DNA from: Myxococcus hansupus
Lineage (GTDB): Bacteria; Myxococcota; Myxococcia; Myxococcales; Myxococcaceae
NCBI RefSeq assembly: GCF_000280925.3
Contig: NZ_CP012109.1
Span: forward strand, 2,500,501-2,564,500
Direction: 5' to 3'
Length of the DNA stretch: 64,000 bases
The position numbers and the translations under genes were made by a program. This document shows, one piece after another, positions 46,181-54,912 of this stretch (positions within the stretch are counted from its first letter, which is position 1; each line of letters begins with the position of its first letter). The notes under the pieces were generated by a model, which had not been told where the DNA came from, did no database searches, and worked only from the letters and a program-made list of their open reading frames with translations.

Positions 46181-48679
46181 ATGGCCGAACCGGAAACGCA
46201 GCCCCCCGGGCGCAGTCCACTGGACGCGCTCGCCGAACGCCTCGGCCTGGACAATGGCGTCTGGGGGCGGCGCGCCGTCCAGGTCCTCCTGCTGCTCGCC
46301 GTCTCGGTGGGCGCGGGCTTCATCATCTCCCCCGGGCTCTACAGCCAGCAGATTCCGGCCCTCTCCGAGGAGAACCTGGGCAAGCCGTTCCGGGCGAGCT
46401 CTCCGGCGGGCTTCAAGGCCGCCCGGGACTATGAGGTCGTCCACCGGGCCATGACGCAGCAGCGCCGCCAGGATGCGCGCGCCGCCGTCCGGCCCGTCTA
46501 TGACTTGAATCCCGCCGTGCTGGGGCAGCTTCGCGGGACGGTGAGCTCCGCCTTCGCGTCCATGCGCACGCACCTGGACACCCTGGCGGAGGCCCAGTCG
46601 GACGCGGAGCCCGAGGAGCGCGAGGGCAACCGCAAACGCAAGGCCGCCGCCTCACCGGAGATGGTGGAGTTGGAGCGTGGCACCCGCGAGAAGATGCGCG
46701 CGGAGCTCCAGGAGCGCTTCTTCGGCAAGCGGGACGCGGTGCTGGAGTCAGAGGACTTCCAGGCGCTGTACGCCACCAGGTTCTCCCTGGAGGCGGAGAC
46801 GGCCATGCTGCTGGTGCTGGAGCGGGCCTACCGCTCCGAGCGCGGGCCGGTGTACGTCGCGGGCCTGCGGGAGGAGCTGGTTCGCGAGGCGCACCAGGGG
46901 CTCACCGTCCGGGACGTGGTGAACAAGGCGGAGGAGACGCTGTCGGGCGGCTCCGCCCAGGTGATGGACGTCGCCGAGGCGCACCAGGAGATGGAGCGCT
47001 TCGCCTCCGTCCCCGGCAACCTGATGCCGGACGCGCCGGGCATCCAGCGCCGCGCCATCCTGCGGATGGCCCAGCGGCTGGTGCGTCCCAACCTGACCAT
47101 CAACATCGCGGAGACGGATGCGCGCCGGAACCAGGCCGCGCAGGCGGTGAAGGACGCCGTCATCTCCATCAAGAAGGGCCAGCGCGTCATCGGCGACGGC
47201 GAACTCGTCAACGAGTCGCACCTCGTCATCCTGCGGGGCATGCGCGCGGAGACGGACCGCCTGGACCTGGTGCAGCTCCAGGTGGGCGGCACCGGCCTGG
47301 TGGGCCTGCTCATCGTGGCGTCGTACTTCTTCTGCAGCGCCGCCTTCCGCCGCTTCCGGCCCACCCGCAAGGATGGGGTCTTGCTGGGCATGCTCCTGCT
47401 GCTCTCGCTGGGCCTGCTGCAGCTCTGGGTGTCCATCGCGGACGCGGTGCAGGACCGGTACACGGCGCTGCCCATCGAGGCCTTCTATTACGCCTTCCCG
47501 GTGGCCGCCGGCGCCATGCTGGTGCGCTTCATCCTCACCCAGGAGATGGCGCTCTTCTTCGCGCTCGTCTTCGCGTGCCTCACGGGTGTGATGCTGGGCA
47601 ACTCGCTGGCCTTCGGCATCTTCACGCTGGTGGGCTCGCTGGTGGCCGCCGACCGCATCGTCAAGGCGAAGGACCGCGTGGGCATCTTCCGCGCGGGCTT
47701 GATTACGGGCGCGGTGAACCTAGTGGCGGTGCTCTTCCTCTTCCTGGTGGAAGGCAAGGGCCTGTCGGCCGACACGCTCGTCACCGCGCTGAGCGCCTTC
47801 GTGGGCTCGTCCCTGGCGGTGCCGGTGATGGTGATGGCGCTCACGCCGCTCATCGAGGCCACCTTCGGCTACGCGTCGGACATCAAGCTGCTGGAGCTGG
47901 CCAACCTCAACCACCCGGCGCTCAAGGAGCTCATCGTCCAGGCGCCCGGCACCTACCACCACTCCATCATCATCGGTTCGCTGGTGGAGAACGCGGCGGA
48001 GACCATCGGGGCCAATCCACTGTTGGCGCGTTCGTGTGCGTACTACCACGACATCGGCAAGGGCCGGAATCCGCTCTACTTCGGTGAGAACCAGAAGGGC
48101 GAGAACCGCCATGACGCGCTCGCGCCCGCGATGAGCGCGGTCATCATCAAGCGCCACGTGACGGAGGGCCTGGAGATGGCCCGCCAGTACCGGTTGCCCA
48201 AGCTGGTGGCGGACGCGATTCCGCAGCACCACGGCACCCGGACGGTGGGCTTCTTCTACCACAAGGCCCTGAAGGAGCAGGAAGGCAAGGAGGGCGCGCC
48301 TCCCATCGACGAGAGCATCTACCGCTACCCGGGGCCGAAGCCGCAGTTCCGGGAGGCGGCGTTGGTGATGATCGCCGACGCGGTGGAGGCGTCCACGCGC
48401 GCCATGCCGGACCCCACCACGTCCAAGCTCCAGGGGCAGTTGCAGAAGATCATCAACCTCATCTTCTCCGAGGGTCAGCTCGACGAGTGTGACCTGACGC
48501 TGAAGGACCTCAACCTCATCTCGCAGTCCTTCCTGCACACGCTCGAGGGCATCTACCACACGCGTCCGGCCTATCCGGCGGGCGCCGTGGGAGGTGGCAA
48601 GGCGCCGCCGCTGGTGGTGGCGGGCGCGCCGCGGGCGGTGGAAGCCAAGGACAAACCACGGAACGCGGGGGGGGCATGA
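46181..48679 (+). CDS. pgpH: PgpH-type membrane HD phosphohydrolase (7TMR-HD)
   Basis: 832 residues: one N-terminal helix (~33-52), a large extracytoplasmic 7TMR-HDED-like domain (~55-370), about seven membrane helices (~375-565) and a cytoplasmic HD domain with PGTYHHSIIIGSLVENAAE and AYYHDIGKG (metal ligands). Characterised PgpH proteins in Firmicutes hydrolyse cyclic di-AMP; that activity is inferred here. The cupin-YbeY gene overlaps its end. ATG 46181 follows GTGAGG. Confidence 0.9.
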   Translation: MAEPETQPPGRSPLDALAERLGLDNGVWGRRAVQVLLLLAVSVGAGFIISPGLYSQQIPALSEENLGKPFRASSPAGFKAARDYEVVHRAMTQQRRQDARAAVRPVYDLNPAVLGQLRGTVSSAFASMRTHLDTLAEAQSDAEPEEREGNRKRKAAASPEMVELERGTREKMRAELQERFFGKRDAVLESEDFQALYATRFSLEAETAMLLVLERAYRSERGPVYVAGLREELVREAHQGLTVRDVVNKAEETLSGGSAQVMDVAEAHQEMERFASVPGNLMPDAPGIQRRAILRMAQRLVRPNLTINIAETDARRNQAAQAVKDAVISIKKGQRVIGDGELVNESHLVILRGMRAETDRLDLVQLQVGGTGLVGLLIVASYFFCSAAFRRFRPTRKDGVLLGMLLLLSLGLLQLWVSIADAVQDRYTALPIEAFYYAFPVAAGAMLVRFILTQEMALFFALVFACLTGVMLGNSLAFGIFTLVGSLVAADRIVKAKDRVGIFRAGLITGAVNLVAVLFLFLVEGKGLSADTLVTALSAFVGSSLAVPVMVMALTPLIEATFGYASDIKLLELANLNHPALKELIVQAPGTYHHSIIIGSLVENAAETIGANPLLARSCAYYHDIGKGRNPLYFGENQKGENRHDALAPAMSAVIIKRHVTEGLEMARQYRLPKLVADAIPQHHGTRTVGFFYHKALKEQEGKEGAPPIDESIYRYPGPKPQFREAALVMIADAVEASTRAMPDPTTSKLQGQLQKIINLIFSEGQLDECDLTLKDLNLISQSFLHTLEGIYHTRPAYPAGAVGGGKAPPLVVAGAPRAVEAKDKPRNAGGA

Positions 48680-49560
48680 GCGGGGCACGGAAGGGCACCA
48701 GCGTGAGATTGCGCAAGGGGAAGCTGATTCCCCGCGACGACGGCAAGCGCATCGAGGAGTTCGTGGGCGCGGCGACCACCCACACGGAGTCCGCGTCGGT
48801 GGCGAGGATGCTGGCCCCGCCGGGCTGGTCCGAGCCCGCGCAGCGGCCCGAGTTCGACGAGGTCGTCATCGTCCTGACAGGAGAGCTGACGGTGGTTGTG
48901 GAAGGCCGCCGCCAGCGCATCGCCGCGGGCGAGGTGGGGCTGGTGCCGCGCGGCAAGCGCGTGGTGTACCGCAACGACGGCCAGGGCGCGTGTGACTACT
49001 GGTCGGTGTGCGCGCCCGCCTTCCGCCCGGAGCTGGCGCACATGGAGGCGCCCAAGCCTCGCGTGGAAGGCAACCACGTCACCATCCAGGTGGCGCACGG
49101 CCAGGGCCGGGACTTCGCGCGCCTGCTGACCACGTGGGCGAAGGACTACCTGCTGCAGCTCGAACTGGCGGGCGTGGAGCTGTCGCTGTCGCTGGTGGAC
49201 GACCGGGCCATCCGCCGCCTCAACCGCACCTGGCGGCAGAAGGACAAGGCCACGGACGTGCTGAGCTTCCCCGCGGGGGATTTGCCCAAGGGCACCCCGG
49301 GCCCGCGCCCGCTGGGCGACGTGGTCATCTCCCTGGACACGGCGAAGCGTCAGGCCAAGGAGTACGGCCGCACGCTGGAGTCGGAGATGGCGCGCTACCT
49401 GGCGCACGGTCTGCTCCACCTGTTGGGGCACGACCATGAGCGTCCGCGTGACGCCAAGCGCATGGCGGCCCTGGAGGAGCAGCTTCTGGGGGAGCGGGGC
49501 ATGGTGGCGGACTCGCTCCAGGTGGATGCCCGGGCCCGGCGGGCCCGCAGCCTCATGTAG
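48676..49560 (+). CDS. ybeY: cupin domain fused to endoribonuclease YbeY
   Basis: 294 residues in two modules. Residues ~1-115 are a cupin fold (EFDEVVIVLTGELTVVVEGRRQRIAAGEVGLVPRGKRVVYRND). Residues ~130-290 are a full YbeY, the metal-dependent RNase needed for 16S rRNA 3'-end maturation, with VLSFPAGD, PLGDVVIS and the zinc site HGLLHLLGHDH. YbeY is normally a ~150-residue single domain. The ATG overlaps the pgpH stop. The cupin lacks a clear His-rich metal motif, so it may only bind a ligand. Confidence 0.9.
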   Translation: MSGARKGTSVRLRKGKLIPRDDGKRIEEFVGAATTHTESASVARMLAPPGWSEPAQRPEFDEVVIVLTGELTVVVEGRRQRIAAGEVGLVPRGKRVVYRNDGQGACDYWSVCAPAFRPELAHMEAPKPRVEGNHVTIQVAHGQGRDFARLLTTWAKDYLLQLELAGVELSLSLVDDRAIRRLNRTWRQKDKATDVLSFPAGDLPKGTPGPRPLGDVVISLDTAKRQAKEYGRTLESEMARYLAHGLLHLLGHDHERPRDAKRMAALEEQLLGERGMVADSLQVDARARRARSLM

Positions 49561-49659
49561 GCCCTCTGTCGGCTCCCCGCCGGACAATCCGGCATCCAGC
49601 CCGTTGAGCCGGGCATGTCGCGTGATAGGTAGGCCGCCTCCCACGTGTTGGACCCTCCC

Positions 49660-50982
49660 ATGCTCCGCCCGTCACTCATCGCCTCCTTCCTGATTGGCCT
49701 GCTGCTGCTGGCGGTCCCCGCTCGCGCGGCCTCCACGTCGCCGTGGGGCACGGGGGAGAGCCGGGGCGAGGACCTGTCCATTCTCCTGGTGACCTTCAGT
49801 CCCGGGGATGACGTGCCCTCGTGGTGGGGCCATGGCTCGTTGGTGGTGGAGGACCGGCGGCTGCGGCAGTCGCGCCTCTACAACTACGGCATGTTCTCGT
49901 TCGACGAGGCCATGCTCGCGCGCTTCGCCATGGGCCGCCTGGAGTTCTGGGTAGGCCAGTCGTCGGTGGGCGGCACCTTCCGCCACTACCAGGCGGAGGA
50001 CCGCGATGTCCGCGTCCAGGAGCTGAACCTGACGCCGGAGCAGCGCGTCGTGGTGGCGAAGCGCCTGGCGGACAACGTGCTGCCGGAGAACCGCGAGTAC
50101 CTGTACCACCACTACAACGACAACTGCGTCACCCGGCTGCGGGACATGATTGATGTGGCCGTGGGGGGGCAGCTCCGCGAGGCGGACCGGGCGCCGGGGC
50201 GGATGACGCTGCGCGAGCACACCCGGCGCTACACCGCGGTGAACGCGCCCATGAGCGTGCTGCTCGACTTCATGATGAACGACGAAATCGATCGTCCCGT
50301 CACGAAGTGGGAGGAGGCGTTCCTCCCGGACGAGCTGGAGGCCCAGGTGGCCGCGCTCCAGGTGAAGGGCCCGGATGGGCAGTTGGAGTCGCTGGTCGCG
50401 AAGCAGTGGAATCAATACGAGTCCGCCACCCGCAGGCGCCCGCCGGCGGAGCCTCCCGCCTGGGGCCCGTGGATTCTCGCCCTGGGCCTGTCGCTGGGCG
50501 GCCTGGCGGTGGGGCTGGCGGCGTGGGAGCGCCAGCGTGGCAGCCGCATCGCCCGCATGCTGCTGGGGCTGGAGAACGCCGTGGTGGGGCTGCTGCTCGG
50601 GCTGCCGGGCACCGCGCTCTTCATCATGGGCCTGGTGACGGACCACTCGGTGACGTTCCGCAACGAGAACCTTTTCCTGGCCAACCCGCTGACGCTCTTG
50701 GCGCTGCCCTTCGGCGTGGCTGTCATGTGGGGAAGCCAGAAGGCGCGGGCGCGGCTGTCCAAGGTGTGGCTGCTGCTGGCCGCCTCGGGCGTGCTAGGCG
50801 TGCTGCTCAAGGTGTTGCCGCCTTTCGACCAGGACAACTGGCGGCTCATCGCGCTCATCCTGCCCATCTCCCTGGGCATGGCGGGCGCTTTCGGACTGGA
50901 CCGGGTGCTGGCGCGCTTTCCTGGAGCGGATCGCGCGTCAGCGGGACGGCGGGATGCCGTCGCATCGCTGAAGACTCCTTAA
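49660..50982 (+). CDS. DUF4105 membrane protein (Lnb-like)
   Basis: 440 residues: signal peptide or first helix (1-24), a periplasmic DUF4105 domain (~35-245) with the conserved WWGHGSLVVED and YLYHHYNDNCVTRLRDMID (His, Asn and Cys-containing motif), then five or so membrane helices (~265-425). DUF4105 is the catalytic domain of Lnb, a lipoprotein N-acyltransferase of some Bacteroidetes and others; the Cys in the NDNC motif fits a catalytic residue. Activity is inferred. Confidence 0.78.
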   Translation: MLRPSLIASFLIGLLLLAVPARAASTSPWGTGESRGEDLSILLVTFSPGDDVPSWWGHGSLVVEDRRLRQSRLYNYGMFSFDEAMLARFAMGRLEFWVGQSSVGGTFRHYQAEDRDVRVQELNLTPEQRVVVAKRLADNVLPENREYLYHHYNDNCVTRLRDMIDVAVGGQLREADRAPGRMTLREHTRRYTAVNAPMSVLLDFMMNDEIDRPVTKWEEAFLPDELEAQVAALQVKGPDGQLESLVAKQWNQYESATRRRPPAEPPAWGPWILALGLSLGGLAVGLAAWERQRGSRIARMLLGLENAVVGLLLGLPGTALFIMGLVTDHSVTFRNENLFLANPLTLLALPFGVAVMWGSQKARARLSKVWLLLAASGVLGVLLKVLPPFDQDNWRLIALILPISLGMAGAFGLDRVLARFPGADRASAGRRDAVASLKTP

Positions 50983-51001
50983 ACGGACACGGAAAGAAGC
51001 C

Positions 51002-52124
51002 ATGGCGAACGATTCGATGGAGAAGATCAACGGCCTCCGGGAGCGTGTGTTGGCGCTCCGGGGGCATCTTTGACCTCGACCGCAAGCGGTCCCGCATCGC
51101 GCTGATTGAACGCGACTCCACGCTGCCCACCTTCTGGGACGACAACACCAAGGCGCAGGCCCTGCTCAAGGAGAAGTCCACGCTGGAGGCCAGCGTCGGT
51201 GCCTATGACAAGGTGATGCGCGGCCTGGATGACGCGCAGGTGCTCTTCGAGCTGGCCGCCGAGGCCAACGACGAGGCCACCACCCAGGAGGCGGAAGGCT
51301 CGCTCACGGGGCTCGAGGGAGACGTCGCCACGCTGGAGCTGGCGCGCATGCTCTCCGGCGAGCAGGACCGCAGTAGCTGCTTCATGGACATCAACGCCGG
51401 CGCCGGTGGCACCGACTCCATGGACTGGGCGGCCATGCTGCTGCGCATGTACTCGCGCTACTGCGAGGCCAAGGGCTGGAAGGTCGAAATCAGCGACGAG
51501 GTGCCGGGCGAAGAGGCGGGCTTCAAGAACGTCTCCCTGCGCATCGAGGGGGACTTCGCCTACGGCTACCTGAAGGCGGAGGTCGGCGTGCACCGGCTGG
51601 TGCGCATCTCCCCCTTCGACGCCAACGCGCGGCGCCAGACGGCCTTCGCGTCCGTGGACGTCTACCCGGAGGTGGATGACTCCATTCAGATCGACCTTCC
51701 GGAGAAGGACATCGAGCTGAAGTTCATCCGCGGCGGCGGCGCGGGTGGCCAGAAGGTGAACAAGACGTCCTCCACCGCGCAGCTCCGCCACCTGCCCACG
51801 GGCATCATCATCACCTGCCAGACGGAGCGCTCGCAGTCGGCCAACAAGGACATGGCCTTCAAGATTCTGCGCGGCCGCCTGTACGAGCTGGAGTTGAAGA
51901 AGCGAGAGGCCGCGCGCGACGCCGCCGAGGCGCAGAAGAAGGACATCTCCTTCGGCTCGCAGATTCGCTCCTACGTGCTGGCGCCGTACCGGATGGTCAA
52001 GGACCTGCGCACCGGCATCGAGACGGGCAACGTGGACTCGGTGCTAGACGGGGACCTGGAGGAGTTCGTCACCGCGCAGCTCCTGGGCGTGAAGAACCCC
52101 AACCGCGGCGCCGGCGCGGACTGA
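51002..52124 (+). CDS. prfB: peptide chain release factor 2, with programmed +1 frameshift
   Basis: Recognises UGA and UAA and releases nascent peptide. The zero frame from ATG 51002 stops at TGA 51071-51073 after 23 codons; a +1 shift at CTT-T continues with GAC 51072 to give 373 residues. Landmarks are SPF at 203-205 (stop-codon recognition) and GGQ at 248-250 (peptidyl-tRNA hydrolysis). Binding site GGAAAGAAG lies before the start. The in-frame stop is the autoregulatory feature of prfB, not damage. Confidence 0.97.
51059..51074 (+). promoter_or_regulatory. programmed +1 ribosomal frameshift site of prfB
   Basis: CGGGGGCATCTTTGAC: an internal Shine-Dalgarno-like GGGGG (51060-51064) 3 nt before the slippery CTT, then the in-frame TGA and C. 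It matches the E. coli site (AGGGGGTATCTTTGAC) in spacing and in the slippery heptamer. Low RF2 lets the ribosome shift and so make more RF2. Confidence 0.97.
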
Positions 52125-52166
52125 GCCGTCACGCCGGCGCTTTCCCGCCTTCGACCGGAACCTTTT

Positions 52167-52194
52167 CCGCGGCCCTGCTGTCCGAGGGCCGCGG
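52167..52194. terminator. hairpin after prfB
   Basis: Perfect 10-bp stem CCGCGGCCCT/AGGGCCGCGG with an 8-nt loop, 42 nt after the prfB stop and ahead of the sigma factor gene. No T-tract. Confidence 0.6.
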
Positions 52195-52262
52195 GGCAGG
52201 GGACAGGATAGGCTGAGGGACGGTGGCGCCTCCTGCGGAGGGGCTGACGCGGGAGGCCAGCG

Positions 52263-52892
52263 GTGTCGTCGGGCGGTGTGCTCGAAATCGGACAGGAAGG
52301 GGCCGCGGCCGCGGACGCGTCCGAAGCGCGCCGTCAGGACGCCGCGCTGCTCGTCCGCCTGCGCAGGGGAGACCCGGACGCCTTCGAGCTGCTGGTCCGC
52401 ACCCACCAGGACCGCCTCTACGACTTCTGCGTCCGCATGCTGGGGGACCGCGAGGAGGCTCACGACCTGGTGCAGGAAATCTTCGTCAGCGTGCACCAGA
52501 ACGTCCGCCGCTTCCGCGAGGACGCCAAGCTGTCCACCTGGCTGTTCCGCATCACCCGCAACCACTGCATCAACCGGCTCAAGTACCTCAAGCGCCGGGG
52601 CCGGGGGCGCTCCGAGGTGTACGACGAGGCCACCGCGCTCTTCTCCGAGGGCGGTGGGACAGCGCCGGGCCCGGATGCCGCGCTGGAGTCCGCGCGCGAG
52701 CGCGCCCGCGTGCAGTGGGCCATCTCCCAACTGGAGCCGGACGCGCGGATGCTGGTGGCGCTGCGCGACATCGAAGGCCTCAGCTACGACGAAATCATCG
52801 ACATCACCGAGCTACCGGAGGGCACGGTGAAGAGCCGGCTCCACCGGGCGCGGGAAAAACTGGCGGACCTCCTGGGGCGGCTTGAGCCATGA
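52263..52892 (+). CDS. ECF-family RNA polymerase sigma factor
   Basis: 209 residues. Region 2 (~30-100) with DAFELLVRTHQDRLYDFCVR and DLVQEIFVSVHQNVRRFR; region 4 (~145-205) with DARMLVALRDIEGLSYDEI and LPEGTVKSRLHRAREKL, a helix-turn-helix. The linker contains a Gly/Ser stretch. GTG start. Its stop overlaps the anti-sigma gene, the standard ECF arrangement. It may be a RpoE-type factor like those of M. xanthus, but the regulon is not visible here. Confidence 0.93.
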   Translation: MSSGGVLEIGQEGAAAADASEARRQDAALLVRLRRGDPDAFELLVRTHQDRLYDFCVRMLGDREEAHDLVQEIFVSVHQNVRRFREDAKLSTWLFRITRNHCINRLKYLKRRGRGRSEVYDEATALFSEGGGTAPGPDAALESARERARVQWAISQLEPDARMLVALRDIEGLSYDEIIDITELPEGTVKSRLHRAREKLADLLGRLEP

Positions 52893-53272
52893 CGGGCATT
52901 CATCGCAGACTGAGGGACGTGGAACCGCGGATGAACCATCGAGAGGCGAGGGCGCTGTTCCTCGCGCTCGCGGACGACGAACTCCCTGCCCCCCAGGCGC
53001 AGGAGGTCCGCACCCACCTGGACGGCTGCGAGGACTGCCGCCAGGGTTGGCAGCGCTATGCCAGCGTGGTGAAGCGGGTCCAGGCCGTGGAGCGTGAGAA
53101 GGCGCCGCCCGCGCTCGCCTCCAGGGTGATGAACCGGGTGCGCCACCAGCGCCGCTTCGGTCTGCGGGGCCTGCACACCGCGCACATGAACCACCGCCTG
53201 CCGGTGGAAATCCTCATCCCGCTGCTGCTGGCCGCCGCCGTGGCCGCCTTCCTGGTGATGGCCGCCCCCTGA
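52889..53272 (+). CDS. zinc-finger anti-sigma factor, membrane anchored
   Basis: 127 residues. An N-terminal anti-sigma zinc-finger domain with H43-x3-C47-x2-C50 in RTHLDGCEDC, a basic linker, and one C-terminal membrane helix (~107-125). It would hold the sigma factor at the membrane until a signal releases it. The ATG overlaps the sigma gene; MNHREARALF at 52931 is an alternative start. Confidence 0.85.
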   Translation: MTGIHRRLRDVEPRMNHREARALFLALADDELPAPQAQEVRTHLDGCEDCRQGWQRYASVVKRVQAVEREKAPPALASRVMNRVRHQRRFGLRGLHTAHMNHRLPVEILIPLLLAAAVAAFLVMAAP

Positions 53273-53293
53273 GCGGCCGTCCGATGTGTTGCG

Positions 53294-53322
53294 TTGCTTC
53301 CCGAGGGAGCCTTGGCTACGGT
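53294..53322 (+). promoter_or_regulatory. possible lysS promoter
   Basis: TTGCTT (53294-53299), 17-bp spacer, TACGGT (53317-53322), 24 bp before the lysS ATG. Modest matches; spacing is ideal. Confidence 0.35.
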
Positions 53323-53346
53323 GCCGCGCCTTTGGGAAAGCGCGTC

Positions 53347-54900
53347 ATGGCCGAGACCGAAAACAAGAGCGACAAGAGTGCGGGCGAGGGCGACCTCGGG
53401 ACGAAGGAACAGGAAATCTACGACCAGCGCCTGGAGAAGGCCGGCAAGTGGCGTGACGCCGGCTTCAATCCGTACGGCAACGGCTACCGTCCTCAGCACC
53501 AGGCCGCCGAAATCCACGAGAAGCACAGCGCGCAGACCGCCGAGGAAATCGAGCAGGCCGCGCCCCCTCCGTACGACGTCGCGGGCCGCGTCGTGGCCAT
53601 GCGCTCGTTCGGCAAGGCCGCGTTCATCAAGCTGCGCGACCGCTCGGGCGAAATCCAGGTCCACATGAAGAAGGACGCCCTGGGTGACACCTACGAGACC
53701 TTCAAGCTCTGCGACGTGGGCGACTTCCTCGCGGCCACGGGCACGATTTTCCGCTCCAAGACGGGCGAGCTGACGCTGTCGGCCACGAAGTTCGTTCCGC
53801 TCACCAAGTCCCTGCGCCCCCTGCCTGAGAAGTGGCACGGCCTGCAGGACGTGGAGATGCGCTACCGCCAGCGCTACCTGGACCTCGTGTCCAACCCGGA
53901 CGTGAAGCAGACCTTCCTCCGGCGCAACAAGCTCATCCGCTTCATCCGCAACTTCCTCGACACGCGCGACTTCGTCGAGGTCGAGACGCCGATGATGCAC
54001 CCGCTCGTCTCCGGCGCGGCGGCGCGGCCCTTCAGCACGCACCACAACGCGCTCGACATTGATTTGTACATGCGCATCGCCCCGGAGCTGTATCTCAAGC
54101 GCCTGGTGGTGGGCGGGTTCGACCGCGTCTACGAGGTCAACCGCAACTTCCGCAACGAAGGCATCAGCACCCGGCACAACCCCGAGTTCACGATGCTGGA
54201 GTTCTATCAGGCGTACGCCACGTACGAGGACCTGATGGACCTCTCCGAGGAGATGATTTCGGAGGCGGCCCAGGCCGTCACCGGCGACTCCAAGGTGAAG
54301 TACGGCGAGCACGTGCTCGACTTCGGCAAGGGCTGGAAGCGCATCTCCATGACGGAGGCCATCCGCGAGGTGGTGAGCGGCCTGTCCGACAAGGACATGG
54401 CGGACGCGGACCGGCTGCGCCACGAGCTGCTCAAGACGAGCCACTCGGAGGCCGAGCGGCGCGCCGTGGACACCATGAACCATGGTGAGCTGGTGGGCGC
54501 GCTCTTTGAGCACCACGTCGAGCACACGCTCATCCATCCCACCTTCATCACCCATTTCCCCACCGCCGTCTCGCCGCTGGCTCGCCGCAATGACGCGAAC
54601 CCGGACGTGACGGACCGCTTCGAGCTGTACGTGGCGGGCCGGGAAATCGCGAACGCCTTCTCCGAGCTGAACGACCCGCTGGACCAGAAGGGCCGCTTCC
54701 TGGCCCAACTGGAGGCGAAGCAGCGGGGCCAGCAGGAGACCATGGACTACGACGACGACTACATCCGCGCCCTGGAACACGGCATGCCGCCCACGGCCGG
54801 TGAAGGCATCGGGATTGATCGGCTCGCCATGTTGTTCACGGATTCGCAGAGCATCCGGGACGTCATCCTGTTTCCCCTCCTCAAGCCACTGGCGAAGTAG
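53347..54900 (+). CDS. lysS: lysyl-tRNA synthetase, class II
   Basis: Charges tRNA-Lys. 517 residues: OB-fold anticodon domain (~75-185, AGRVVAMRSFGKAAFIKLRDRSG), then the class II core with motif 2 FRNEGISTRHNPEFTMLEFY and motif 3 GEGIGIDRLAML. A ~25-residue charged N-terminal extension (AETENKSDKSAGEGD) precedes the usual start. Followed after 12 nt by the Lol permease gene, a common neighbourhood in delta-type proteobacteria. Confidence 0.97.
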   Translation: MAETENKSDKSAGEGDLGTKEQEIYDQRLEKAGKWRDAGFNPYGNGYRPQHQAAEIHEKHSAQTAEEIEQAAPPPYDVAGRVVAMRSFGKAAFIKLRDRSGEIQVHMKKDALGDTYETFKLCDVGDFLAATGTIFRSKTGELTLSATKFVPLTKSLRPLPEKWHGLQDVEMRYRQRYLDLVSNPDVKQTFLRRNKLIRFIRNFLDTRDFVEVETPMMHPLVSGAAARPFSTHHNALDIDLYMRIAPELYLKRLVVGGFDRVYEVNRNFRNEGISTRHNPEFTMLEFYQAYATYEDLMDLSEEMISEAAQAVTGDSKVKYGEHVLDFGKGWKRISMTEAIREVVSGLSDKDMADADRLRHELLKTSHSEAERRAVDTMNHGELVGALFEHHVEHTLIHPTFITHFPTAVSPLARRNDANPDVTDRFELYVAGREIANAFSELNDPLDQKGRFLAQLEAKQRGQQETMDYDDDYIRALEHGMPPTAGEGIGIDRLAMLFTDSQSIRDVILFPLLKPLAK

Positions 54901-54912
54901 CCAGGAGGCCGC

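Noticed and set aside
51002-51073. prfB as a pseudogene because of its early stop codon
   Set aside because: The stop is part of the known programmed +1 frameshift site, with all elements present.
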